NCBI GenBank assembly: GCA_026387935.1
Contig: JAPLKU010000014.1
Coordinates: 182,166-246,165, forward strand
Direction: 5' to 3'
From: Gemmatimonadota bacterium
GTDB taxonomy: Bacteria; Gemmatimonadota; Gemmatimonadetes; Gemmatimonadales; Gemmatimonadaceae
Length of the DNA: 64,000 nucleotides
A model generated the notes under the pieces. It was not told the origin of the DNA, made no database searches, and worked only from the letters and a program-made list of their open reading frames with translations. The translations under genes were made by a program, and so were the position numbers. Positions 1-8,815 of the stretch are shown piece after piece (the first letter of the stretch is position 1; each line of letters opens with the position of its first letter).

Positions 1-2
1 CG

Positions 3-2084
3 CTGTCGAACGGCAACGCCGGTGTTGATCTGGCGTCAGTCACAGCGCAGTTCGATAGCGGTGAGCGCCTGCGCGTCACGGCAACGGCAAGTGTAGGCGA
101 TACGATTCGCGTCGCCGGAGTCGGAGAGGTCACGTGGCCCGAAGAGGGTTTTCGTATTCGACTTGATTCTCTCACCTCCAGCCTTGGCGAACACCGCTGG
201 CGGTTGACTGCCCCTGCCCACGCCTGGATCACGCCGCGGGCGACCGAGCTCGACTCGCTGGTCATGCGCAGCGATCATGGCGCCCTGGCTGCCGCATACG
301 GCTCCGTGCCAGAGACTGGCCCCATCAGTGCGTCGATGCGGATCGTTTCCCTCGGGTTTGAAGAGATTGGCTTTCTCGGATACTTCCCCGCCGACCTCTC
401 CGGAAAACTCTCGGCGTTGGCGCGCATCACGGGGACGCGCGACGCACCGTTGATCGCCGCGACCGCCACGCTGGATTCGATTCGCTCGGCGGATCGCGCG
501 CGGCCGACGCTGGCCTTCGAAGGCAACTATGCCGCTCGGAAGGCGGCGATCACACTCAACGCGACAATCGGCGGACGCCGCGTGCTCGACATCACCGGCA
601 ACGTTCCGCTCGACCTCTCGTTGCGTGAAGTCGAAGACCGCGTCATTGAAGCACCCATGGCGCTGACGCTTCGCGCCGACAGCCTCACGCTCGCCGATTT
701 CGAAGCGTTGGCGCCGAGTGTGACGGGACTCGGCGGCAGCGTGCATGGACTGGTCGATGTCGGCGGCACACTGCGCCATCCGACCGGCCGCGGCACACTG
801 AACCTCCACAACGGCGCGTTTGAACTTCCCGCGTACGGGTTCGTCGCGCGGAGCGCCGAGATGGCACTCGCACTCGCCGGCGACTCGGTGTTCGTGAAGC
901 GCCTGCGCCTGTCGGACGGCGACTCTCCGCAGGACAGCGCGGCGATCACCGGCGTGATCCGGCTGGCCGGAACCAATTGGAGCAAGTGGTTGGTCAACCT
1001 GCAGAGCACGGCATCGCGGTTTCGCGTGATTGATGACCCGCGGCTCGCGACGGCCGAAGCGAGTTGGGAGCTTGGGATCACTGGCGCCCTCGGCGAGCCG
1101 CGTCTGACCGGCGCCGTGCGGCTGCCATACGCGGTGTTCACCATCGGTCCGCAAAAGCGCGCGCGCGTTATCGGCCGGTCGGCCGGCACCAAACAGATTG
1201 TCGGCATGCCGAACGTGGATGGCGTCACGGTGACGCTTGGCAACGACGTGCGACTCAAGTCCAAGGACGCGAACGTCCAGCTGTCCGGCGACGTGGAGCT
1301 CTTTGGCGCACTCAACAGGCCCTGGATCAGCGGCGCCGTCTCGGCAACGCGCGGCACCTATCGAGTAGACTTGGGGCTGATCAAGCGAACGTTCCGCGTG
1401 GATTCCGGTTCAGTGATTCTTGAAGGCACGCCCGACATTCCTGCCGCACTCGACATTTTCACGTCGTACACGGTGCGCGGTGTCGACGACGACATTCACA
1501 TCGGTGCGCACCTGTATGGCACAACAGGAAAGCCACGACTCGACCTGACGAGCGACCAGGGCTCAGCGGTAGGACAGGGCGAGATCATCAGCTATCTGGT
1601 GTTTGGCCAGTCGAGCTTCGCGCTCGATCAGGCGCGGGCGAATCCTGGCCGCACCGCTGCGGCCGCCTTAGTTCCTTCGCTCGGCGGCGTACTCGAGGGG
1701 TTCCTGGGAACGCTGCTCCCGTTTTTCAGCACGCTGCAGGTCAACACAGTGGCGAATGACAACGCGCAAAGCACGTTCGCCAACCCGGTGGACAACCTGC
1801 TCAACAGTTTCGCTGTGACTGGCGGCCGACAGATGGGCACGGACTCGTTTTTCAGCGTGAGCGGCGGCGTGTGTCGCGGCAGCCGCGTGTCCACCACCGC
1901 GAGTTCGCCATTCTGGCTGGGGACGGCGGTCGAGTATCGTCCGAAGCGCAGCATCGGCGCGGCAATCACGATCGACCCCGGGCCGGCTCCATGCAGCCGA
2001 GTGGGTACGATCGGCGACACGTACCAGATTGGCCTCGACCTTTCGTACGAATGGAAGTTCGGCGGCGTGAAGAAGAAACCGTAG
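3..2084 (+). CDS. TamB/DUF490-family translocation and assembly module protein, C-terminal part (5' end outside window)
   Basis: Open frame continues upstream of the listed ATG to the window edge; repetitive beta-rich sequence and C-terminal region (GTPDIPAALDIFTSYTV..., GQGEIISYLVFGQSSF, DLSYEWKFGG) typical of TamB. Confidence 0.85.
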   Translation: MSNGNAGVDLASVTAQFDSGERLRVTATASVGDTIRVAGVGEVTWPEEGFRIRLDSLTSSLGEHRWRLTAPAHAWITPRATELDSLVMRSDHGALAAAYGSVPETGPISASMRIVSLGFEEIGFLGYFPADLSGKLSALARITGTRDAPLIAATATLDSIRSADRARPTLAFEGNYAARKAAITLNATIGGRRVLDITGNVPLDLSLREVEDRVIEAPMALTLRADSLTLADFEALAPSVTGLGGSVHGLVDVGGTLRHPTGRGTLNLHNGAFELPAYGFVARSAEMALALAGDSVFVKRLRLSDGDSPQDSAAITGVIRLAGTNWSKWLVNLQSTASRFRVIDDPRLATAEASWELGITGALGEPRLTGAVRLPYAVFTIGPQKRARVIGRSAGTKQIVGMPNVDGVTVTLGNDVRLKSKDANVQLSGDVELFGALNRPWISGAVSATRGTYRVDLGLIKRTFRVDSGSVILEGTPDIPAALDIFTSYTVRGVDDDIHIGAHLYGTTGKPRLDLTSDQGSAVGQGEIISYLVFGQSSFALDQARANPGRTAAAALVPSLGGVLEGFLGTLLPFFSTLQVNTVANDNAQSTFANPVDNLLNSFAVTGGRQMGTDSFFSVSGGVCRGSRVSTTASSPFWLGTAVEYRPKRSIGAAITIDPGPAPCSRVGTIGDTYQIGLDLSYEWKFGGVKKKP

Positions 2085-2109
2085 CGCCGCAGAACCCCGT
2101 CGGGCGTGG

Positions 2110-2409
2110 CTACTTCTTGGTGACTTCTTTTTCCCTGAGTACGGTCTTGGCGATGACAAAAACGACCGCCGCGACGATGACAAAATCGATGGTCGCGCCG
2201 ATCACGGGACCGTACATGAATTTGGCTTTGTTGATTTCCCAGCTCGCCTGACGCCAATCACCGCTCGGCGTGAGCATGCCGACGAACGGCATCAGGAGGC
2301 CGTCCACCACCGACTTGATGAGATCGCCAAGCTTTCCGCCAATAATGACGGCGATGGCGAGGCCAATCACGCCGTATTGCTTGAGGAAGTCAACGAATTC
2401 CTTGACCAT
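2110..2409 (-). CDS. mscL: Large-conductance mechanosensitive channel MscL, short form
   Basis: MVKEFVDFLKQYGVIGLAIAVIIGGKLGDLIKSVVDGLLMPFVG; two TM helices; 99 aa, without the usual long C-terminal helix. Confidence 0.88.
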   Translation of the reverse strand: MVKEFVDFLKQYGVIGLAIAVIIGGKLGDLIKSVVDGLLMPFVGMLTPSGDWRQASWEINKAKFMYGPVIGATIDFVIVAAVVFVIAKTVLREKEVTKK

Positions 2410-2514
2410 GGTGGGGGTCTCTCCCGGGATCGGTTATAGTGAACTACACGTGACTCATGTCATACTTATTCAACTGGCCGCTAGCTGCGCCACCCCCCAC
2501 GCAGGAGCATTGCG

Positions 2515-3147
2515 ATGAAAGCGCTGGTGACGGAGATGATTGGGACGTTTTTTCTTGTCCTCGCGGTCGGACTGAGCGTGAACCAGGGCGCCCCACTCGC
2601 GCCAATTGCAATTGGCTTCACGCTGATGGTGATGGTATATGCCGGCGGCCGGCTTTCTGGCGCGCATTACAATCCGGCGGTGTCACTCGCGGCGATGCTC
2701 CGCGGCGCGCTACCGGCGGCGAAACTCGTGCCGTACTGGAGCGCGCAGCTGGTGGGAGGCGTGCTCGCCGCCCTACTCGTCTGGAAGCTGACGGGCCGCG
2801 CATTGCATGTTGCGCCGGCAGAAGCGACTAGCATGATGAAAGCGGTGTTCGGCGAAGCCGTGGCGACCTTCGGGCTCGCCTATGTCGTATTGCACGTGGC
2901 GACCGGGCGCGGAACGGAAGGCAACAGCTATTTCGGCCTGGCAATCGGTGCGACGGTCGCAGCGTTCGCGGTCGCGTTTGGCGGAATCACTGGCGGCGCA
3001 TTCAATCCGGCAGTTGGTCTCGCACCGGCGATCGTCGAGATGATTGCCGGGCAAACCCCTTCGGCCCTCGCCTGGGTGTACGCGGTGGGGCCGTTCGCTG
3101 GCGCTGCGGCGGCGGCCTACGTCTTCAAGATGCAGGACGCGGCGTAG
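2515..3147 (+). CDS. MIP-family aquaporin
   Basis: Two NPA boxes (HYNPAVSLAAM and GGAFNPAVGLAPA), six TM segments, 210 aa. Confidence 0.92.
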   Translation: MKALVTEMIGTFFLVLAVGLSVNQGAPLAPIAIGFTLMVMVYAGGRLSGAHYNPAVSLAAMLRGALPAAKLVPYWSAQLVGGVLAALLVWKLTGRALHVAPAEATSMMKAVFGEAVATFGLAYVVLHVATGRGTEGNSYFGLAIGATVAAFAVAFGGITGGAFNPAVGLAPAIVEMIAGQTPSALAWVYAVGPFAGAAAAAYVFKMQDAA

Positions 3148-3153
3148 CCCTCT

Positions 3154-3489
3154 TCAGGACCCCAGTCCGAAGACTTCTACGAAGGTGAGCGCGTTGCCGT
3201 CCGGGTCACGGACGGTGAACTCGGTCGTCCCCCAGGGCTTGGGACCGATGTCGCCCTGCGGGTCGATCACGTCCTTGTCGCGAAACTGGCTGTAGAGCCG
3301 TCGGATTTCCGTCACTTCCACGCGGCACCCGGAGCGCTCACCGGGGGTGTCGGCGTTGGCCAAAGAGAAGTGGATTTCAATGGCGTCGCGCCTGACTCCG
3401 CCGTACGAACCGGCGTTGAAGCCAAGGCGAAAGCCGAGCACATCGACGTAGAAGTCGATGGCCCGCCTGAGGTTAGCAACCGGCAGCAT
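3154..3489 (-). CDS. VOC-family (glyoxalase/bleomycin-resistance-like) protein
   Basis: MLPVANLRRAIDFYVDVLGFRLGF...TEFTVRDPDGNALTFVEVFG; start uncertain (ORF open to 3846, overlapping cutC). Confidence 0.8.
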   Translation of the reverse strand: MLPVANLRRAIDFYVDVLGFRLGFNAGSYGGVRRDAIEIHFSLANADTPGERSGCRVEVTEIRRLYSQFRDKDVIDPQGDIGPKPWGTTEFTVRDPDGNALTFVEVFGLGS

Positions 3490-3665
3490 GGGGATGCCGC
3501 GGGTGAAGTAGGGTTCGCCCACACCGAAGGATCTGTCTTTCGCGTTTCCGGGGCAAGTCACATCTTGCTGGAGCACCCTATTCCCCCTCGCCAGCCGACC
3601 ATCCGTCGCATGCCTGTAACCCATACTCTGCTCATCGCGGCCACCCCCGCAGCGCGTGGCGGCGC

Positions 3666-4325
3666 ATGTCAATGAACACGCCGTCGCCTTCCGTTCTGGT
3701 GGAGGCGGCGGTTGACACGTTTGACGCCGCCGTACGGGCGCAGAACACTCCGACGCAGCGCATCGAGCTCTGTGGTCCACTGACTGACGGCGGCACCACT
3801 CCAAGCGCCGGCCTGATTGCGCGATGCTCGGAGATGCTGCTGACATCAGTGAACGTGTTGATTCGCCCGCGAGTCGGGAACTTCGTCTATTCGGACGACG
3901 AGATCGAGATCATGAAGAAGGACATCGTCGTTGCCAAGGAACTCGGCGTGGACGGTTTCGCCTTTGGCGTTCTGACGCCAGACGGTGACGTGGACGTACA
4001 GAAGATGGCCGAGCTCATTCATGTCGCCACGCCGCTGCGCGTGGTGTTTCATCGCGCGTTTGATCAGGTGCGGGATCAGGACGAGGCGCTGGAGCTGCTG
4101 GTCTCGCTTCAGGTGAATGGCCTGCTCACCAGCGGCGCGGCGAAAACAGCCACCGAAGGCACCGAACGCATTCGCCAGTTGGTGGAGCGGGCCGAACAGC
4201 GCATTCGCGTGATCGCGGCCGGGAGTATCACCGGCACCGATGTTCGCGCGCTGGTGGCCAACACTGGCGTCACCGCCGTGCATGGCCGCGCGTTCGAGGG
4301 GATTGCGAACGCGCTGAATGCCTGA
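3666..4325 (+). CDS. cutC: CutC family protein
   Basis: VEAAVDTFDAAVRAQ, RIELCGPLTDGGTTPSAGLI, VLIRPRVGNFVYSDDEI, VVFHRAFDQV signatures of CutC. Confidence 0.93.
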   Translation: MSMNTPSPSVLVEAAVDTFDAAVRAQNTPTQRIELCGPLTDGGTTPSAGLIARCSEMLLTSVNVLIRPRVGNFVYSDDEIEIMKKDIVVAKELGVDGFAFGVLTPDGDVDVQKMAELIHVATPLRVVFHRAFDQVRDQDEALELLVSLQVNGLLTSGAAKTATEGTERIRQLVERAEQRIRVIAAGSITGTDVRALVANTGVTAVHGRAFEGIANALNA

Positions 4326-4328
4326 GCG

Positions 4329-5255
4329 CTACCCCAGCATCGACCGAATCACAAACCCGACATTGGCCGGGCGCTCGGCGAGGCGGCGCATGTACCACTT
4401 GAACCATGAACTCCCGTACGAGATCAGCGTCTTTACGACCTGATTGTCGGCGCGGAGTCGTTTCTGTTCGCCGTCTTTGATCCCGTAGAGCATGTGCACT
4501 TCGTACTTCCCTGGCGCGACACCCAGCGCCTTCGCACGCGCAATAATGCGCCCGACAAGCGCGACGTCGTGTGTTCCAAAAATTGGCAGGCAGGTTCCCG
4601 AAGCCGCGGCCTTGAGCATGGTGTCAGCCAACTCGTAGTACGCGCGGTCGGTATCGGCTTTGCGCGGGAACGCGATATGCGGCGGTTCGGCGTAGGCGCC
4701 CTTCACCAAGCGAATCACCGGCTTCACGGTGAGCAGGTCTTGCACGTCCTTCGGAGTGCGGAAGAGATATGCCTGCATCGCGATGCCGGTATCCGGATAC
4801 TTGGCCTTCACTGAGCGATAGAGCGAGAGCGTGCGGTCGACGTACGACGAATCTTCCATGTCAATCCAGAGGAAGCTCCCGGTGGACTGCGCCTTGGCGG
4901 CGAGTTCTTCAGTGTAGTTCTGGCACATGCCCGGCTCGATATCGAGGCCGAGCTGCGTGGGCTTCACACTGACGTGGCCGGGCAGACCCTTCGCCTTGAT
5001 CTGGTCAAAGATCCAGAAATAGTGATCGCGGACGACCGTGGCTTCGTCGCGGCTCGTGATGGCTTCGCCGAGTTTGGTGAAAATCGTTCCGCGACCAGAT
5101 TTTGCGAGCTCGGCGCAGGCATTGAGCGCATCCTCAGGTGCCTCGCCCGGCATAAACCTTCGCGTCGCGCGCCGAACAAACCCCCACTTGGTGACGTGGT
5201 CGTTGAGGTAGCTGCTCTTGGCGAGTGCGAGAAAGAAACCGCGGCCGAATGGCAT
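4329..5255 (-). CDS. Proline dehydrogenase
   Basis: PRODH TIM barrel: TKLGEAITSRDEA, LSVKPTQLGLD-like (VSVKPTQLGLDIE), WIDMEDSSYVDRTL, RLVKGAYAEP; listed start 5297 probably over-extended into a repeat-like leader. Confidence 0.9.
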   Translation of the reverse strand: MPFGRGFFLALAKSSYLNDHVTKWGFVRRATRRFMPGEAPEDALNACAELAKSGRGTIFTKLGEAITSRDEATVVRDHYFWIFDQIKAKGLPGHVSVKPTQLGLDIEPGMCQNYTEELAAKAQSTGSFLWIDMEDSSYVDRTLSLYRSVKAKYPDTGIAMQAYLFRTPKDVQDLLTVKPVIRLVKGAYAEPPHIAFPRKADTDRAYYELADTMLKAAASGTCLPIFGTHDVALVGRIIARAKALGVAPGKYEVHMLYGIKDGEQKRLRADNQVVKTLISYGSSWFKWYMRRLAERPANVGFVIRSMLG

Positions 5256-5447
5256 GTGGGAAACAGTTGGTAGATGGTAATAGACAGTCGGCAGCAAGAA
5301 CCGAACAAGACCGGCGGAACGACGCTTGCCTCGACGACCTTCTTTGTTCCGATCAGCGACTTTGCGGGGCTTAATGTGAATTTGGCGAAATCCTCACCAA
5401 GAAGCGATGCGCCGGTCGCAAGTCGCGGTCGGTATGTACTCCGCAGC

Positions 5448-6923
5448 CTAGAAGACGCCGACCTTGCCCTTGACCGACGCGATCAGCTTCGCTGGGTCGT
5501 ACCCGATTCCCTGCTTGAACACGAGTTCCACTTTTCGAATATCGCTGATATTCGCCGACGGATCACCGGCAACGAGCACAAGATCGGCCTGCTTGCCGAC
5601 GGCGATGCTCCCGATGCGGTCGGCCCTGTTCAGATACGTCGCGCCATTCATCGTCGAGATCTTGATCGCCTCGAGTGGGGAGAAACCCGCCTCGACCAGC
5701 AGTTCGATCTGGTGCTGGTTGGAAAAGCCCGGAATCACACCGCCGCCGCCAGTCGGATCGGTGCCGGCGATCAGCGTGCCTCCAAGCCGCACGAAGGCGA
5801 GTTCCAGCTTCATGGCGTTCTGCAGCAACTTCACGTTCGCCGCGTTCGGATTGCGCTGTGCGCTGGCGTAGCGCTGCTCGTACTGTTCCTTGAGCACCGG
5901 CTCGAGCATCTCGAGCCCCGGTGGAATGGCGCGGCCCGCGGCGCCAGCGGCACCCGCTTCAAAAACCGTGAGCGTCGAGGTGAGCGCGACCTTGTACTTC
6001 ACAAGCTCGGCGACGAGTGACTTGAACGCGGGGTCATCCTGGCTGAGCGCGGCGATGCTCGCTTGCCCAACATTCTGTCCGGGGCATTCGTCGGGCTTCT
6101 TGTCCTTCACGAAATCGGTGGACGCAAAAAATCCGTGCTCGAGGTTGTCGATACCGAGTTCGGCCGCCTCACGGTATGTCACCGAGCAGAGATGGCCGGT
6201 GATCTTCATACCGCGCTTATGCACTTCCTCAGCAGCGGCCTTGAGCTCGTCGCGCGAGATGTGCATGTACGACTTGAACGACGTGGCGCCCATGTCGGCC
6301 CAGTAGTTCACGTGACGGCGCGCGTCGGCAACATCCTTGAGTGCGTACACCTGTCCGAGCGCGAGGCCGGGGCCTTCGAGGTAGGGTGCCGTTGCATCAA
6401 CCCAAGGCCCGGGCTTCTCGCCTTTCGCAATGGCGCGCGCGAGCGCGATTTCGCCGAAGCCATTCATGTTGCCGCCGGTGCGCATCGCCGTTACGCCACC
6501 CGCCAGGTACAGCCGCGAAAAACTCTCGGCGAGGTTGCCGTAGACGCCCGGGCCCGTGGGATAAAACAGGTGCTCGTGGACCATCACGAGGCCAGGGATC
6601 AGCGTTTTGCCGGTCCCATCCATGATCTTGGCGCCAGTGGGGGCTGGCGTGCGCGCCGCGTCGCCGACTGCGGTGATCTTGTCGCCCGTGATGATGACGG
6701 TCTGGTCGGCCCGTGCGGCGGAACCAGTACCATCGATGACCCTGACGTGGGTGAACGCGACGACGGGAGCGTCAATCGCAACGAAGGGCTGGACCGCCGT
6801 GCTGATCGTTGGGCGCTGCGCGGCCACGAGAGCAGGCAGGATCGCGGCGCCGGCGAGAACCAACCGGTGGGCGCGACTGAAACGAGCGGGGGCTTGCATG
6901 CGCCGAATATATGGGCGGCTCAA
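5448..6923 (-). CDS. Amidohydrolase family protein (secreted)
   Basis: Signal peptide; VIDGTG..., GKTLIPGLVMVHEHLFYP, TAMRTGG, ADLVLVAGDPSANI. Confidence 0.9.
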   Translation of the reverse strand: MSRPYIRRMQAPARFSRAHRLVLAGAAILPALVAAQRPTISTAVQPFVAIDAPVVAFTHVRVIDGTGSAARADQTVIITGDKITAVGDAARTPAPTGAKIMDGTGKTLIPGLVMVHEHLFYPTGPGVYGNLAESFSRLYLAGGVTAMRTGGNMNGFGEIALARAIAKGEKPGPWVDATAPYLEGPGLALGQVYALKDVADARRHVNYWADMGATSFKSYMHISRDELKAAAEEVHKRGMKITGHLCSVTYREAAELGIDNLEHGFFASTDFVKDKKPDECPGQNVGQASIAALSQDDPAFKSLVAELVKYKVALTSTLTVFEAGAAGAAGRAIPPGLEMLEPVLKEQYEQRYASAQRNPNAANVKLLQNAMKLELAFVRLGGTLIAGTDPTGGGGVIPGFSNQHQIELLVEAGFSPLEAIKISTMNGATYLNRADRIGSIAVGKQADLVLVAGDPSANISDIRKVELVFKQGIGYDPAKLIASVKGKVGVF

Positions 6924-6986
6924 TTCCGCGGCGAGCAGGCATGGTGGGTCAAGCCGCCATCCGTGCGCGCTGACGCCCTTCGCGCG

Positions 6987-7616
6987 TTACCGCTCGACGC
7001 AGTCGGTTGGCGCGACGCCCGGCTTTGGTTTCGACAATGAGAAGTTGAAGTCCGTCTCATTGGAGCAGAAAAAGAGCACCACGTCGAGTGCGGTAGACGT
7101 TTCGCCAAAGGAAAGCGGTCGCGTCGTGGTAGCCGACCCGATGCGCAGGATAGCGACGTTCGCCACTTCGGTCAGTCGCGGATCGTCCGCGCATTTGCCA
7201 AACGACGACACCTGCGTGGCCGCGTTGACGCCCGTGCGACAGATCGCGATGTACACCGGGCTCGTGCAGCTGCTGCCAACGAGCAGCAACGCCGCGCCGC
7301 CATTCGCAAACGCTGGGTACTGCGTGGGGTGATTTTCAGCAACGATCGTACTTGGCGCACAGATCGTCCCGAACGATCCGTTTGGCGGCGGCGTGGGCAC
7401 CGTGGTCGATGGGAGGCCCGTCTTCCCCGCGCTCCAGCTCGCGTTAATCCGGTACGCCGGAAATGCGATTCTGTTGTCTGTACCCGTGTTCGCTGTACCG
7501 GGGTCAGTGGTGCCGGAGGCAATGCAGCCCGCTGACGCAAGCAGGAACATCGCGGCGGCGACCTCGGTATTGCGCGTCGCGCGCGCTGCGAATGTCATCA
7601 ATCGACTCACAAACAC
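6987..7616 (-). CDS. Hypothetical lipoprotein
   Basis: Lipobox-like LLASAGC after hydrophobic N-terminus; starts directly after the acetamidase stop in the same direction. Confidence 0.6.
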   Translation of the reverse strand: MFVSRLMTFAARATRNTEVAAAMFLLASAGCIASGTTDPGTANTGTDNRIAFPAYRINASWSAGKTGLPSTTVPTPPPNGSFGTICAPSTIVAENHPTQYPAFANGGAALLLVGSSCTSPVYIAICRTGVNAATQVSSFGKCADDPRLTEVANVAILRIGSATTTRPLSFGETSTALDVVLFFCSNETDFNFSLSKPKPGVAPTDCVER

Positions 7617-8696
7617 TTATGGTCTCGCCTTCAGGTATTCCTTCGCGATCATCATGTGCACTCCAACGTTTCCGTCAACCAGCTGAGTAATGTGCAAATC
7701 GGCGGCCATGGACGCTGCCTGGTATGCCTGAATCTGCGTAATGCCCTTCGTCTCCATGAGGAACTTGACCATGTTGCCAATGGCAGTTTTCGTGGCCACG
7801 ACGAGCGACGTATCAGCGCCCATCGTGATCCAGTGCGTCGGCGTCTCGATCCGCGGCCAGTCGAACTTCAGGTCCTTGCGCACGACAACCTGAATGCGGC
7901 CCTTGAGGTTGGTCTCGAGGCCGGTCTGGTCCACTTCACCGTCGCCCTGGGTAGCGTGACCGTCTCCGAGCTCAAGGAGCGCGCCCTTGGCCCACACGGG
8001 CACGTAGAGCGTCGTACCGGCGACGAGCTCCTTGTTGTCCATGTTGCCAGCGTGCTGCGACGGCGGGTTGCTGTTCACCTTGCCCTTCTCGGCCGCCGGC
8101 GCGACACCGATGCTTCCCCAGAATGGCTTGAGCGGCACGGTGATGCCAGGCGAGATCTCGGCCGTCATCTTCTGTCGGTCCATGTAGATCACGCGCGAAC
8201 CGCCACCGCCGCCTCGGCCACCGCGTCCCGTGCTGGTGTCGCCGGGGGCGCGGCAGAGTTCGCGCACGAATCCACTACAGCCGTTGTAGCCGTACGCAAT
8301 CGGCAAGGTGATCGACAGCATCTTCACTTCGAGGACATCGCCCGAGTCGGCGCCGGTCACATAAATCGGACCGGTGAGCACGTGCCCGCCGGGGCCGCGC
8401 TGATCCTGGGGCACCGTCTGCAGGTCGCGCATCCACTGCGGGATTTCCTCGGGCTTTACGCCCATCCGCTCAAGGCCGGCAGTATTGTTCGTCATGATCG
8501 TCTCGACTTCGACGATGTCGCCCGAGTTCACCGTGATCGCGGGCTTGGCCAACGACCAGTAATAGCCCCACGCGACCGTGCTCGGCGTGGCGGGAAGCTG
8601 GTGGACCTTCTGCGCGTGTGCCGGGCTAATCGCGAGGAAACTGGCGGCAGCGCAGGCTGACCATGCAGCGACGGTGAACGCCATGGGCTTCTTCAT
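7617..8696 (-). CDS. Acetamidase/formamidase family protein, exported
   Basis: MKKPMAFTVAAWSACAAASFLAISPAHAQ signal; GHVLTGPIYVTGADSGDVLEV, CxGDGHATQGDGE-like (LGDGHATQGDGEV) motifs. Confidence 0.9.
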   Translation of the reverse strand: MKKPMAFTVAAWSACAAASFLAISPAHAQKVHQLPATPSTVAWGYYWSLAKPAITVNSGDIVEVETIMTNNTAGLERMGVKPEEIPQWMRDLQTVPQDQRGPGGHVLTGPIYVTGADSGDVLEVKMLSITLPIAYGYNGCSGFVRELCRAPGDTSTGRGGRGGGGGSRVIYMDRQKMTAEISPGITVPLKPFWGSIGVAPAAEKGKVNSNPPSQHAGNMDNKELVAGTTLYVPVWAKGALLELGDGHATQGDGEVDQTGLETNLKGRIQVVVRKDLKFDWPRIETPTHWITMGADTSLVVATKTAIGNMVKFLMETKGITQIQAYQAASMAADLHITQLVDGNVGVHMMIAKEYLKARP

Positions 8697-8815
8697 TTTT
8701 TGTTGGGCAGAGAGAGTTTGTTGAGTTTGGCGACGGCGGGAACGTCCTTGTCGGCGCCGTGCCAATTGGCGCGGAGCAGCGAGATGGCAACCGGGATCGC
8801 CATCAGGGCCCGCAT
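8693..8815 (-). CDS. Putative 40-aa ORF wedged between amidohydrolase and acetamidase genes
   Basis: ATG overlaps upstream TGA (TGATG) and its TGA overlaps the acetamidase ATG (ATGA); encodes MRALMAIPVAISLLRANWHGADKDVPAVAKLNKLSLPNKK; about 32 of 40 codons end in G/C by hand count. Confidence 0.4.
   Translation of the reverse strand: MRALMAIPVAISLLRANWHGADKDVPAVAKLNKLSLPNKK

Noticed and set aside
2448-2462. TGACTCATGTCA near-palindrome as a specific regulator site
   Set aside because: Single imperfect copy with no cognate regulator nearby; could be chance.
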